A DNA stretch of 36,365 nt from Clostridioides difficile CD160 (GCF_000449425.2 NZ_AVHW01000069.1:1-36365); one strand, 5' to 3'. Shown: positions 15,939 through 24,948, numbered from the stretch's first letter. Program-made: numbers and translations. The notes: generated by a model from the letters alone, not told the origin.

Positions 15939-17084
15939 ATGGAAATGTTAATATCTGCTTCTGAAGAAGCATTTTTACATGTGGGCTCTATGATTGGGTT
16001 TTTTATTTTGTTATTTGGATATATTAACTATAGAACTAGTGGAAATTTTACTAATATCATATCAAAAAACAGAAAACTGCAACCTTTGATAGGAGCTTTA
16101 ATTGGAGCTATACCAGGCTGTGGGGGAAGTTTAGCAATAATGCCATTATACATAAATGGGAAGTTGAGCTTTGGTGCAATAATTGCAAGTTTAATAGCAA
16201 GTATGGGAGATGCTGCATTTGTACTTATCTCAGCAAATATTAAAATGTATTTTTTTGTTACAATAGTTAGTACTATTACAGGAATAATAACTGGTCAGTT
16301 AGTGGATTATTTTAAACTTGAAGAAAAATTAGGACTAAAAAAACGAAGAGAATTGGATAAACACAGTATAAATAAAACTGGCTCTAAAGAAGAACATAAT
16401 CATGATGAAATAATCTTGGACAATCTTGCTAAATCTCATGGGAACACAAATAGACTTGCATTTATAATAACACATGGGAAAGGATATAAAATTTATATAG
16501 GAATTATATTAATAGGCTTTATATTTATGTTGCTTGCTCACTCTGGTCTCAATCTTCCTATAATTGAGAAGCTACATTCATTAGAAGAATTGGTAGCAGT
16601 TATTGGAATATTATTTTCAATAATTTATATGTGGTGTTTTAAAAAGGTATTTAAAAATTCCAACCAAAAAGAAGAAGAAAATAAAAAGATTTCTCTAAGG
16701 GAAATGCTTATACATTCTGTTGGTGAAATATCATTTGTAATTACATGGATTTTTATTGCATATCTTATTTATGATTTGATAATATTAATTTTAGGTGGAG
16801 ATGAATACTTAGTTAAGTTAGTATTATCAACAGGTGTAATAAGTGTATTCATAGGTGCAGGTCTTGGGCTTATTCCAGGCTGTGGTATACAAATTGTACT
16901 TATGTCATTCTATTTGAAGGGAACTATACCACTTGGTGCTGTGATAGCTAACTCTATCTCTCAAGATGGAGATGCACTTTTCCCGCTTCTAGCAATGGAT
17001 AAAAAATCGTCTTTATGGGCTATGATTATTACCACCATACCAGCAATACTTGTAGGTATGATAGTTTATGTATTTTTAGGATAA
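15939..17084 (+). CDS. Ten-helix putative metal exporter (ArsP_2-like)
   Basis: A 381-residue membrane protein with about ten helices in two related halves, each carrying the same signature: GAIPGCGGSLAIMP (about 55-68) and GLIPGCGIQIVLM (about 310-322). Each signature is followed by a segment with G-D (SMGDAAF; SQDGDALFP). This layout is that of the putative 10-TM heavy-metal exporter family (ArsP_2, PF11449), often annotated as a manganese or arsenic transporter. The cytoplasmic loop has the metal-binding-like cluster EEHNHDE (about 149-155). It has its own promoter with a Fur-box operator, so it is probably expressed when iron (or the metal sensed) is scarce. That is unusual for an exporter and leaves direction and substrate open. 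AAGGAGG precedes the ATG. Confidence 0.82.
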   Translation: MEMLISASEEAFLHVGSMIGFFILLFGYINYRTSGNFTNIISKNRKLQPLIGALIGAIPGCGGSLAIMPLYINGKLSFGAIIASLIASMGDAAFVLISANIKMYFFVTIVSTITGIITGQLVDYFKLEEKLGLKKRRELDKHSINKTGSKEEHNHDEIILDNLAKSHGNTNRLAFIITHGKGYKIYIGIILIGFIFMLLAHSGLNLPIIEKLHSLEELVAVIGILFSIIYMWCFKKVFKNSNQKEEENKKISLREMLIHSVGEISFVITWIFIAYLIYDLIILILGGDEYLVKLVLSTGVISVFIGAGLGLIPGCGIQIVLMSFYLKGTIPLGAVIANSISQDGDALFPLLAMDKKSSLWAMIITTIPAILVGMIVYVFLG

Positions 17085-17107
17085 AGATAGTTATATACAA
17101 ATAGCGA

Positions 17108-17230
17108 TAAGGGGCTGTCTCAAAATAGAGATAAGCCTCTTTTTTATTGTTGAAATGATAAAAATATATTTGATTTCATACAAAAAAGAGAGCCTCATGA
17201 ACTAAAAAGTTCATTTGAGACACCTCCTTA
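17108..17230. repeat. 123-bp inverted-repeat element containing the exporter terminator
   Basis: The ends TAAGGGGCTGTCTCAAAA (17108-17125) and TTTGAGACACCTCCTTA (17214-17230) are imperfect inverted repeats, and inside them AAGCCTCTTTTTTA is mirrored by AAAAAAGAGAGCCTCA. GGGGCT-TCTC/GAGA-AGCCTC with the T-run (17111-17152) acts as an intrinsic terminator for the exporter, and ATGAACT-AAAA-AGTTCAT (17197-17214) is a second perfect hairpin. GGGCTGTCTCAAAA-type ends are known from IS1182-family elements, so this may be a miniature element or IS remnant that supplies a terminator. No ORF inside. Confidence 0.6.
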
Positions 17231-17278
17231 ATAATGAGTCAATATATAGGAAAAATTTAATACAACTGAACTATTAAT

Positions 17279-17321
17279 GAGAACATAAGGAATAATATTA
17301 TTCCTCATGTTCTCTCTGTTT
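17279..17321. terminator. 36-bp loopless palindrome
   Basis: The 18-bp arms at 17279-17296 and 17297-17314 pair at 17 of 18 positions without spacer (GAGAACATAAGGAATAAT and its mirror), followed by TCTGTTT. Probably a terminator or cruciform upstream of ade. The rest of 17315-17458 holds only AT-rich promoter-like sequence and no purine riboswitch. Confidence 0.55.
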
Positions 17322-17458
17322 AAGTAAATGAATAATGGAACAAATTTCAAGTGATACTTTTCATTAAAATTCATATATAATATATATTAATAAATAAAGC
17401 TATAATATATAATACGACAAAGTATATTGATATAAAAAACTTAAGAGGAGTTGTAAAA

Positions 17459-19156
17459 ATGAGTATTTTAAAGAGACAGTGTGATGTAGCAAGTGGAAGA
17501 GATAAAGCTGACATTGTACTTAAAAATGGAACAATCATAAATGTATTTACAGAAGAACTGATAGTAGGAGACGTGGCAATAGTGGAAGATACTATTGTTG
17601 GTATTGGCGATTACAAGGGGAATGTAGAAATTGATTGTAGTGGTAAGTATATATCACCTGGCTTTATTGATGCACATATGCATATTGAATCTACAATGGT
17701 AATGCCAATTGAATTATCAAAAAAATTATTAAAATCAGGTACGACAACTATCATAGCTGACCCACATGAGTTGGTTAATGTAAAGGGAGCAAGTGCAATA
17801 GATTTTTTATTAGAATCGACAAAAGATATACCACTTAATGTATATATTATGATGCCTTCATCTGTACCTGCCACAAGATTTGAAACTAATGGAATAGGTA
17901 AATTTAGTGCAAAAAACATGGAGAAGTACATAAACAATCCTAGGATTTTAGGCTTAGGGGAGGTAATGTGCTTTAATGATGTTATAGATTCTGAAAAAGA
18001 AATCTTAGAAAAACTAGAACTTTTTAAAAGTAAAATTGTAGATGGACATGCACCAAATATAAGTGGAAAATCACTTCAAACATATGTGTGTGCAGGAGTA
18101 GAAAATGACCACGAATGTATAACTTTTGATGAAGTATATGAAAAATTGAGAGCAGGTCTAAAGATTTTAATAAGAGAAGGTAGTGCAGCGAAGAACTTGA
18201 AATCTATAGTAAATGGATTGTTAAAGTATAACTTGCCAATTGAAGAATTTATGTTTTGTACAGATGATAAGCATTTAGATGATATAGAAAAACAAGGTCA
18301 TATAAGATGGAATATAAAATGTGCAATTGATTTAGGAATGGAACCTATCAAAGCCATAAAGATTGCAACATATAATTCAGCAAAAGTATATGGGCTAAAA
18401 AAGATTGGAGCAATAGGAGCTGGTTATAAGGCTGATATTGTTGTGCTGAATAATTTAAATGAAATGGAAGTAGATACTGTCTATAAAGATGGTAAGCTAG
18501 TAACTAAAGAAATATTCTCTAATTATAATTATGAAATTAAAGACAAAGAGTTGCTTAATACAGTTAAATTTAAAGATATCAGCAAGGAGAAAATACAGCT
18601 AAAATCAAATACAAAAAATTATGTAATGGAAATTGTACCTTATCAAATTTTGACAAATAAATTATATGAATCTATACCAAATGTAGATGGATATTTTGTT
18701 CCAAATGAAGATTATTCAAAGCTTTGTGTTGTTGAGAGACATAGAATGACTGGAAACATATCAATTGCTCCACTAAAAGGATTTGGTATAAAAAATGGAG
18801 CAATAGCTACTACTGTGGCTCATGATTCTCATAATATAATAGTTGCAGGGGATAATGATGAAGATATAATAATTGCAATAAATTATTTAAAAGATATTCA
18901 AGGTGGTTATGTAATTGTATCAAATGGAAAAGTTCTTGCACACTTAAGTCTTCAAGTAGCAGGACTAATTAGTACTCTTCAGGCTGAAGAAGTGCAAGAA
19001 ACGACTGATAATATGTTGGAGATAGCAAGAAGTATGGGAGTTCCAAAATATGTAGACCCTTTTATTACACTTTCTTTTATGGCACTTCCTGTTGTTCCAC
19101 AAATAAGACTTACTGATTTGGGTTTGTTTGATGTTGAAGAATTTAAATTTATATAG
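17459..19156 (+). CDS. ade: Adenine deaminase
   Basis: A 565-residue amidohydrolase that converts adenine to hypoxanthine and ammonia in purine salvage. The metal-binding motif is PGFIDAHMHIESTM (about 63-76), the family segment IADPHELVNVKG follows, then LGLGEVM, DGHAPNISGKSLQ, CTDDKHLDDIE and the C-terminal VAHDSHNIIVAGDND. This is the full layout and normal length of bacterial Ade (PF01979 plus the adenine deaminase C-terminal domain). TTAAGAGGAG precedes the ATG. It is monocistronic, bounded by palindromes on both sides. No riboswitch of the purine type is seen in the leader. Confidence 0.96.
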   Translation: MSILKRQCDVASGRDKADIVLKNGTIINVFTEELIVGDVAIVEDTIVGIGDYKGNVEIDCSGKYISPGFIDAHMHIESTMVMPIELSKKLLKSGTTTIIADPHELVNVKGASAIDFLLESTKDIPLNVYIMMPSSVPATRFETNGIGKFSAKNMEKYINNPRILGLGEVMCFNDVIDSEKEILEKLELFKSKIVDGHAPNISGKSLQTYVCAGVENDHECITFDEVYEKLRAGLKILIREGSAAKNLKSIVNGLLKYNLPIEEFMFCTDDKHLDDIEKQGHIRWNIKCAIDLGMEPIKAIKIATYNSAKVYGLKKIGAIGAGYKADIVVLNNLNEMEVDTVYKDGKLVTKEIFSNYNYEIKDKELLNTVKFKDISKEKIQLKSNTKNYVMEIVPYQILTNKLYESIPNVDGYFVPNEDYSKLCVVERHRMTGNISIAPLKGFGIKNGAIATTVAHDSHNIIVAGDNDEDIIIAINYLKDIQGGYVIVSNGKVLAHLSLQVAGLISTLQAEEVQETTDNMLEIARSMGVPKYVDPFITLSFMALPVVPQIRLTDLGLFDVEEFKFI

Positions 19157-19173
19157 ACTATGAAAATGGTAGT

Positions 19174-19219
19174 AAATTGACAGTATTTAATATATATTAA
19201 ATACTGTCAATTTTAATTA
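19174..19219. terminator. Terminator after ade, 40-bp perfect palindrome
   Basis: AAATTGACAGTATTTAATAT (19174-19193) and its exact complement (19194-19213) adjoin without a spacer, followed by T-rich sequence. The arm contains TTGACA, but no -10 follows at the right distance, so I read it as a terminator. Confidence 0.75.
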
Positions 19220-19417
19220 ATGGATTAGTTAATCTGATTTTAAGTTTAAATACTTTAATCGAGATATTTATGGTATATTTTTAGAATATAAATATTATGA
19301 AAATTATATATTGATGAAACTTTATATATAAAAAATAAAAAATTTTATTTATGTACAGATATATAGGGTAATAATATATAATATAAAATTATCAATAAAA
19401 CAAAAGGAGAGATATTT

Positions 19418-19882
19418 ATGTTGAGTATAGGAACAAAAGCACCAGAATTTACATTAGAGGATAAAGATGGAAATAAGGTGAGTATGTCTGATTTTAAGGG
19501 AAAAAAAGTAGTAGTATATTTTTATCCTAAAGACAATACACCAGGTTGTACACGTCAAGCTTGTGCTTTTAGAAATGCATATGATGGATTTAAAAAGGAT
19601 GATGTACAAGTTATTGGTATAAGTAAAGATAGTATAAAATCACATCAAAAATTTGCAGAAAAACATGAACTTCCATTTATTTTACTTTCTGACCCTGATT
19701 TAGTTGCTATTAAAGCATTTGATGTATGGAAAGAGAAAAAAATGTATGGAAAAACTGCATTGGGAGTTGTGCGTGCAACTTATATCATAGATGAAAATGG
19801 AATTATTGAAAAAGTCTTTGAGAAAGCAAAACCAGATACAAATGCACAAGAAATTCTTGAATACTTGGAAAAACAGGAGTAA
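19418..19882 (+). CDS. bcp: Thiol peroxidase of the Bcp/PrxQ family
   Basis: A 154-residue peroxiredoxin that reduces hydrogen peroxide and organic peroxides using thioredoxin. The peroxidatic cysteine lies in YPKDNTPGCTRQACAFR (about C45), and the second cysteine five residues later (CTRQAC) is the resolving one, the pattern of the 2-Cys Bcp subgroup. The thioredoxin fold runs the whole length. AAAGGAGAG precedes the ATG. The stop is 9 bp before yaaA, so the two genes form a peroxide-defence pair. I searched the leader for a clear PerR box and found none. Confidence 0.95.
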   Translation: MLSIGTKAPEFTLEDKDGNKVSMSDFKGKKVVVYFYPKDNTPGCTRQACAFRNAYDGFKKDDVQVIGISKDSIKSHQKFAEKHELPFILLSDPDLVAIKAFDVWKEKKMYGKTALGVVRATYIIDENGIIEKVFEKAKPDTNAQEILEYLEKQE

Positions 19883-19891
19883 TAAGAATTT

Positions 19892-20635
19892 ATGATTATA
19901 ATGTTATCACCAGCTAAAAATATGAAGCATATAGAAGCCTTTGATAGAGATTTGAGTTTACCCTGTTTTATAGATAACACAAAAGAAATAGTGGAAAATA
20001 TAAAGGCATTTAGCATAGAAGATTTTAAAAACAGAATGAAAATCAATGAAAAATTAGCTATATTAAATAAAAATAGATTTGAGAATATTAAGTTTGATAC
20101 ACTTGGAAGCCCTGCAATCTTAACTTATGATGGAATTCAATATAAAAATATAGAGGCAGATAGTTTTACAAAACAAGATGAAGAGTTCGCAGACAATTGT
20201 ATTCGAATCATAAGTGGATTGTATGGGGTTATAAAACCGTATGACAGTATATATGAGTATAGATTAGAAATGCAGACAAAATTACAGGTACGTGAATTTA
20301 AGAATTTGTATGAATATTGGGGAAATAGCATATATGAACAATTAATCAAAGAAAAAAGGGCTATCGTTAATTTGACATCAAATGAATACAGTAAATCCAT
20401 AGAAAGATTTATTAAAGATAGTGATACATACATTACATGTACTTTTAAAGTAAGTAAAAATGGTAAATTGAAAGTTGAATCTACACAAGCAAAGAAAGCT
20501 AGAGGGATGATGGTAAAGTATATTGTAAAAAACAGAGTAAGAGATACTGAAGAACTCAAAAAATTTAATTTAGGAGGATATAAGTATCAAGAAAATTTAT
20601 CTGATAATGGTGAGTACATATTTGTAAAAGAGTAG
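19892..20635 (+). CDS. yaaA: Peroxide stress protein YaaA
   Basis: A 247-residue protein of the YaaA/DUF328 (UPF0246) family. It opens MIIMLSPAKNM, the family signature SPAK, and shows LYGVIKPYDSIYEYRLEMQ (about 109-127; typical G-x-x-x-P-D-x-I-x-x-Y-R-LEM) and VNLTSNEYSKSI. In E. coli YaaA limits free iron and DNA damage during hydrogen peroxide stress and binds DNA. The ribosome-binding site AGGAG overlaps the end of bcp, 12 nt upstream of the first ATG; the second ATG (19901) would remove the start of the family signature. The bcp-yaaA pairing supports a shared oxidative-stress role in this anaerobe. Confidence 0.95.
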   Translation: MIIMLSPAKNMKHIEAFDRDLSLPCFIDNTKEIVENIKAFSIEDFKNRMKINEKLAILNKNRFENIKFDTLGSPAILTYDGIQYKNIEADSFTKQDEEFADNCIRIISGLYGVIKPYDSIYEYRLEMQTKLQVREFKNLYEYWGNSIYEQLIKEKRAIVNLTSNEYSKSIERFIKDSDTYITCTFKVSKNGKLKVESTQAKKARGMMVKYIVKNRVRDTEELKKFNLGGYKYQENLSDNGEYIFVKE

Positions 20636-20693
20636 ATTTTTATTAAGCATTAATAAGTATTGTTAAATTTAGGTAAAATATACTTATTGTGTA

Positions 20694-20722
20694 TTGAATT
20701 GAACTTGATTTTAAAATATAAT
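20694..20722 (+). promoter_or_regulatory. Promoter of the cation ATPase gene
   Basis: TTGAAT (20694-20699), a 17-bp spacer and TATAAT (20717-20722), about 40 bp before the ATG, which has GAAAGGAGTG upstream. No operator was recognised. Confidence 0.6.
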
Positions 20723-20761
20723 TATTCTTAAATCAAAAAAAGAAAGGAGTGATCTTCCAAA

Positions 20762-23419
20762 ATGGAAAATCACAAACAGATGCCTTGGCATTCAAGAGCA
20801 ACTCATGAAATTTTAGAAAGTCTAGATTCATCAGAGGAGGGGCTCACCGATACCGAGGCGGAAAAACGGATTAAAGAGAATGGTTTAAATGAACTGAGAA
20901 AAAAACCACCTAGAACAACTTTACAAATGCTTTGGAGTCAAATTACAGATGCTATGGTTTTAATACTAATAGGAGCAGCCATATTATCCTTGATATTTGG
21001 AGAATTTACAGAAGCTTTTGTAATACTAATAATTGTAACAGTAAATGCAGTTATTGGAATTGTTCAAGAAAAAAAGGCAGAGTCATCGTTAGAAGCATTA
21101 AAAAATATGAATTCACCTATAGCTCGTGTTATGCGTGAGGGTGAAGAAAGTGTTATTCCAGCAAGTAATCTTGTAGTAGGAGACATTGTTTTTTTAGAGG
21201 ATGGAGCGATGGTCCCAGCAGACCTTCGTTTGATAGAAACATCGAGTTTAAAAATTCAAGAAGCTTCATTAACAGGAGAATCTGTTCCATCAGAAAAAGA
21301 TTCAGATACAATCTTATCTGAAGAATGTGTATTAGGAGACCGTAGCAATATGGCTTATACATCCTCAATCGTCACATATGGTAGAGGTGTAGGTGTTGTA
21401 GTTGCAACTGGTATGGATACAGAAGTGGGTAACATAGCACATCTTTTAGATTCACAAGATGATTTTGATACTCCTATAAAACGTAAACTTAATACTGTTG
21501 GAAAGACATTAAGTATCATAGGTATTATTGTATGCGTTGTTATATTTGCAATAGGTGCATTTTATCAGAGACCTCTCTTGCCAATGTTTATGATTGCAAT
21601 TTCCCTTGCCATATCAATTATTCCAGAGGGATTGCCTGCAACAGCTACTATTGTAATGGCTTTAGGCGTACAACGTATGGCTAAAAGAAATGCTTTAATT
21701 AGAAAATTACCTGCTGTTGAAACATTAGGAGGAGCTACAGTAATATGTTGCGATAAAACTGGTACATTAACTTTAAATAAGATGACTGTTACACATATTG
21801 CTGTAAATGGAGATTTTGAGTCTGGAAAAGTTACATCAATAGACACTGCATCTAAAAAACATCCACTAGTATATAAAGAAATTGTTTATGCTGGTGCACT
21901 TTGTAATGATGCGTGTATTAATCCAGATAAAACAGATGAAATATTAGGTGACCCAACAGAGGGTGCATTAATTTTTATGGCCAACAAATTTGGAATAGAT
22001 CAAGAAGCTCTTGAAGAAGAATATCCACGTGTATTTGAACAGCCTTTTGATTCTGATAGAAAATGTATGACAACTGTTCATAATATAGATGGAAAGATTA
22101 CTGCTTATACTAAAGGTGCAGTAGATGAAATTCTTGACTTATGTACTAAAATATTAACATCAAAAGGTGAAAGAAATATTACTGAAGTGGATAAAAAGAA
22201 TATACACGAATTATGTCTTACTATGTCTAAAGATGCATTGCGTGTACTTGGTTTTGCGAAGCGTGAGATTTCATCTATACCAAAAGAAGATAATGAAAAC
22301 ATAGAATATGATTTGACATTTATAGGTATGGTTGGTATGATTGACCCTCCAAGAACTGAGGTAATTGATGCAGTAAATACTTGTAAAGAAGCAGGTATAA
22401 GAACCATAATGATAACAGGTGACCATAAAGTTACTGCCACAACAATAGCTCATGAATTAGGAATATGGAATGAAGGAAATACTGTTATATCTGGTGATGA
22501 ACTTGATAATTTAAGTGATGATGAACTAGATGAAGCTGTTAAAAAAGCTACAGTATTTGCACGTGTGTCCCCATTTGATAAACTTAGAATTATACAATCT
22601 CTAAAAAGAATTGGAGAAGTACCAGCAATGACTGGAGATGGAGTAAACGATTCTCCTGCCTTAAAATCTGCTGATATTGGTATAGCTATGGGTATAAGTG
22701 GTACAGACGTTGCAAAAGATTCTTCTGATATGATTTTAATGGATGATAGCTTTACAACGATTGCTTATGCAATAAAAGAAGGTAGACGTGTATATAGAAA
22801 TATACAGAAAGTTATACAATTCTTACTTGTTGGTAATATAGCAGAGATACTTACATTGTTTGTTGCAATATTATTAAATTGGGATACTCCACTTCTAGCA
22901 GTTCATATTTTGTGGGTAAACCTTGCAACTGCTACACTTCCAGCCCTTGCGCTTGGAGTTGACCCACCAAGTAGAAATATAATGAAGCATCAACCAGTAA
23001 AATCAACGACCTTGTTTGAAAAGAACCTTATACAAAGAGTAGTTACTCAAGGTATATTTGTGGCAATAATGACTATTTTAGCATATAAAATTGGTCTTAA
23101 TATAGAAAACCATGCTGTAGGTCAAACAATGGCATTTTGTGTCTTAGCATTTTCGCAAATGTTAAGAGCTTTTAGCCAACGTTCAAATACAGATTCCATG
23201 TTTAACAAAAATAATGGAAAGAATCCATTTCTTTTAATTTCATTTTTAACTTCTGCATTACTAATAGCAGTAATACTATTTGTACCTGTTTTTAGAAATG
23301 CATTCAGTTTAACTATTTTAAATGGTTCAGAATGGCTTATAACAATTAGTTTAGCCATAATGTCTGTAGTTCAAGTAGAGATTGGAAAATTTATTAAAAG
23401 AAAATTTTTAAAAAAATAG
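20762..23419 (+). CDS. P2-type cation-transporting ATPase (Ca2+-ATPase-like)
   Basis: An 885-residue P-type ATPase with the full SERCA/PMCA-like layout: N-terminal actuator region, TGES (about 170), M4 motif PEGLP (288-292), phosphorylation site DKTGT (D331), nucleotide domain, TGDGVNDSPAL hinge (about 624) and ten helices. By family it would pump Ca2+ out of the cytoplasm. Ligand positions: the M4 Glu (in PEGLP), and Asn and Glu of M5 (GNIAEIL) are present. The M6 motif, however, reads NLATATLP (N720, T723, A724), where SERCA and most bacterial homologues have NLxTD; the aspartate shared by both calcium sites is Ala. Transport may be of one ion per cycle, or of a different cation. It has its own promoter and ends 1 bp before the metY promoter. 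Confidence 0.92.
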   Translation: MENHKQMPWHSRATHEILESLDSSEEGLTDTEAEKRIKENGLNELRKKPPRTTLQMLWSQITDAMVLILIGAAILSLIFGEFTEAFVILIIVTVNAVIGIVQEKKAESSLEALKNMNSPIARVMREGEESVIPASNLVVGDIVFLEDGAMVPADLRLIETSSLKIQEASLTGESVPSEKDSDTILSEECVLGDRSNMAYTSSIVTYGRGVGVVVATGMDTEVGNIAHLLDSQDDFDTPIKRKLNTVGKTLSIIGIIVCVVIFAIGAFYQRPLLPMFMIAISLAISIIPEGLPATATIVMALGVQRMAKRNALIRKLPAVETLGGATVICCDKTGTLTLNKMTVTHIAVNGDFESGKVTSIDTASKKHPLVYKEIVYAGALCNDACINPDKTDEILGDPTEGALIFMANKFGIDQEALEEEYPRVFEQPFDSDRKCMTTVHNIDGKITAYTKGAVDEILDLCTKILTSKGERNITEVDKKNIHELCLTMSKDALRVLGFAKREISSIPKEDNENIEYDLTFIGMVGMIDPPRTEVIDAVNTCKEAGIRTIMITGDHKVTATTIAHELGIWNEGNTVISGDELDNLSDDELDEAVKKATVFARVSPFDKLRIIQSLKRIGEVPAMTGDGVNDSPALKSADIGIAMGISGTDVAKDSSDMILMDDSFTTIAYAIKEGRRVYRNIQKVIQFLLVGNIAEILTLFVAILLNWDTPLLAVHILWVNLATATLPALALGVDPPSRNIMKHQPVKSTTLFEKNLIQRVVTQGIFVAIMTILAYKIGLNIENHAVGQTMAFCVLAFSQMLRAFSQRSNTDSMFNKNNGKNPFLLISFLTSALLIAVILFVPVFRNAFSLTILNGSEWLITISLAIMSVVQVEIGKFIKRKFLKK

Positions 23420-23448
23420 TTGACAAAATTAGGAAAAATATATAAGAT
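23420..23448 (+). promoter_or_regulatory. Promoter of the metYA riboswitch leader
   Basis: A consensus -35 TTGACA (23420-23425), immediately after the ATPase stop codon, a 17-bp spacer and TAAGAT (23443-23448). Transcription would begin near 23455, about 20 nt before the SAM aptamer. Confidence 0.7.
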
Positions 23449-23474
23449 ATAAAACATAGAAAAATTAAATAAAT

Positions 23475-23630
23475 CTTATCCAGAGAGGTGGAGGGACTGG
23501 CCCTATGAAACCCGGCAACCAGTATATTTATATACATTGGTGCTAAATCCTGCGGCGAAAGCTGAGAGATGAGTATAATTAAGCTTATACAGAGCCTGAG
23601 TTATATACTCAGGCTTTATTTATTTTAAAT
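23475..23630 (+). ncRNA. SAM-I (S-box) riboswitch with antiterminator and terminator
   Basis: The aptamer covers 23475-23574: P1 CTTATC (23475-23480) with GATGAG (23569-23574), then the conserved CAGAGAGGTGGAGGGACTGG, AAACCCGGCAACC, TGGTGCTAAATCCTGC and GAAAGCTGAGAGATGAG segments. The terminator is AGCCTGAGT (23593-23601) with ACTCAGGCT (23607-23615) plus TTATTTATTTT. GAGTATA (23571-23577), which overlaps the 3' side of P1, is complementary to TATACTC (23604-23610) inside the terminator, so it can form the antiterminator. With SAM bound, P1 holds this strand and transcription stops; without SAM, metY-metA are read. Confidence 0.97.
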
Positions 23631-23682
23631 CTCATCTGATAAATAGTTTAATTTTTTACTAAAATCTAAGGGGGATACAAAA

Positions 23683-24948
23683 ATGTATAATAAAGAGACA
23701 ATATGTGTGCAAGGAAATTACAAACCAGGAAATGGAGAACCAAGAGTTTTACCTTTATATCAAAGTACAACTTTTAAATATAGTAGTATAGACCAACTTG
23801 CTGAACTATTTGACTTAAAAGTTGATGGACATATATATTCAAGAATAAGCAATCCTACTATTCAAGCTTTTGAAGAAAAGATAAGTCTACTAGAAGGAGG
23901 AGTATCTTCTGTGGCTGTGTCATCAGGTCAATCTGCAAATATGTTAGCAGTTTTAAATATATGTAAATCAGGAGATAGTATACTTTGTTCTTCAAAAGTA
24001 TATGGAGGAACATTCAATTTATTAGGACCTAGTCTTAAAAAATTTGGAATAGATTTGATATCATTTGACTTAGACTCAAGTGAAGATGAAATAGTAGCAC
24101 TTGCAAATGAAAACACTAAAGTTGTGTTTGCAGAAACACTTGCAAATCCAACTCTTGAAGTTATAGATTTTGAAAAAATAGCAAATGTAGCTAAGAGAGT
24201 GAATGTTCCATTTATAGTCGATAATTCACTAGCATCACCAGTGCTTTGTAATCCTCTAAAATATGGAGCAAACATAGTTACTCATTCTACTACAAAGTAT
24301 TTAGATGGCCATGCTTCAAGTGTTGGAGGAATTATAGTAGATGGAGGAAACTTTAACTGGGATAATGGGAAGTTTCCAGAGTTGGTTGAACCAGACCCAA
24401 CATATCATGGAATAAGTTATACTCAAAAATTTGGAAATGCTGCATATGCAACTAAGGCACGAGTTCAACTACTTAGAGATTATGGAAATTGTTTAAGTCC
24501 ATTTAATGCATATCTTACTAATTTAAATGTTGAAACACTTCACCTTAGAATGGAGAGACATAGTGAAAATGCACTTAAAATAGCCAAATTTTTAGAAAAA
24601 CACGAAAATGTAGATTGGATTAACTATCCAGGACTTGAAGATAACAAGTATTATGAGAATGCGAAAAAATATCTATCAAAAGGATGTAGTGGAGTTTTAT
24701 CATTTGGAGTAAGAGGTGGGCTAGAAAATGCCAAGAAATTTGTGGAGAAATTACAGATAGCATCTTTAGTTACACATGTTTCAGATGTAAGAACATGCGT
24801 TATACATCCAGCTTCAACTACTCATAGACAATTAACAGAAGAACAATTGATTGCATCTGGAGTATTACCTTCACTAATAAGATTATCCGTTGGAATAGAA
24901 AATGTAGAGGATTTAATAGCTGATTTAAATCAAGCTTTAAATTTCTAA
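23683..24948 (+). CDS. metY: O-acetylhomoserine sulfhydrylase
   Basis: A 421-residue PLP enzyme of the Cys/Met metabolism family (PF01053). It makes homocysteine directly from O-acetylhomoserine and sulfide. Motifs: YSRISNPT (about 52-59), SGQSANMLA (cofactor phosphate), VDNSLASP (aspartate to the PLP ring nitrogen), and the Schiff-base lysine at about K205 in THSTTKYLDGH. HPASTTHRQL near 375-385 is the substrate-binding segment. The long insert with EPDPTYHGISY is typical of MetY rather than of MetB or MetC. AGGGGGA precedes the ATG. It is under a SAM-I riboswitch and 21 bp from metA, which supplies its substrate. Confidence 0.94.
   Translation: MYNKETICVQGNYKPGNGEPRVLPLYQSTTFKYSSIDQLAELFDLKVDGHIYSRISNPTIQAFEEKISLLEGGVSSVAVSSGQSANMLAVLNICKSGDSILCSSKVYGGTFNLLGPSLKKFGIDLISFDLDSSEDEIVALANENTKVVFAETLANPTLEVIDFEKIANVAKRVNVPFIVDNSLASPVLCNPLKYGANIVTHSTTKYLDGHASSVGGIIVDGGNFNWDNGKFPELVEPDPTYHGISYTQKFGNAAYATKARVQLLRDYGNCLSPFNAYLTNLNVETLHLRMERHSENALKIAKFLEKHENVDWINYPGLEDNKYYENAKKYLSKGCSGVLSFGVRGGLENAKKFVEKLQIASLVTHVSDVRTCVIHPASTTHRQLTEEQLIASGVLPSLIRLSVGIENVEDLIADLNQALNF

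Noticed and set aside
17315-17458. Purine riboswitch upstream of ade
   Set aside because: None of the conserved purine-aptamer core or loop sequences is present in the leader.
19177-19205. Promoter starting with TTGACA after ade
   Set aside because: No -10 hexamer lies at 16-18 bp and the sequence is the arm of a 40-bp palindrome with a T-rich tail.
20137-20559. Antisense ORF of 140 codons within yaaA
   Set aside because: A hydrophobic shadow of the real gene in the opposite strand, without a ribosome-binding site; the same applies to the other antisense ORFs within known genes.
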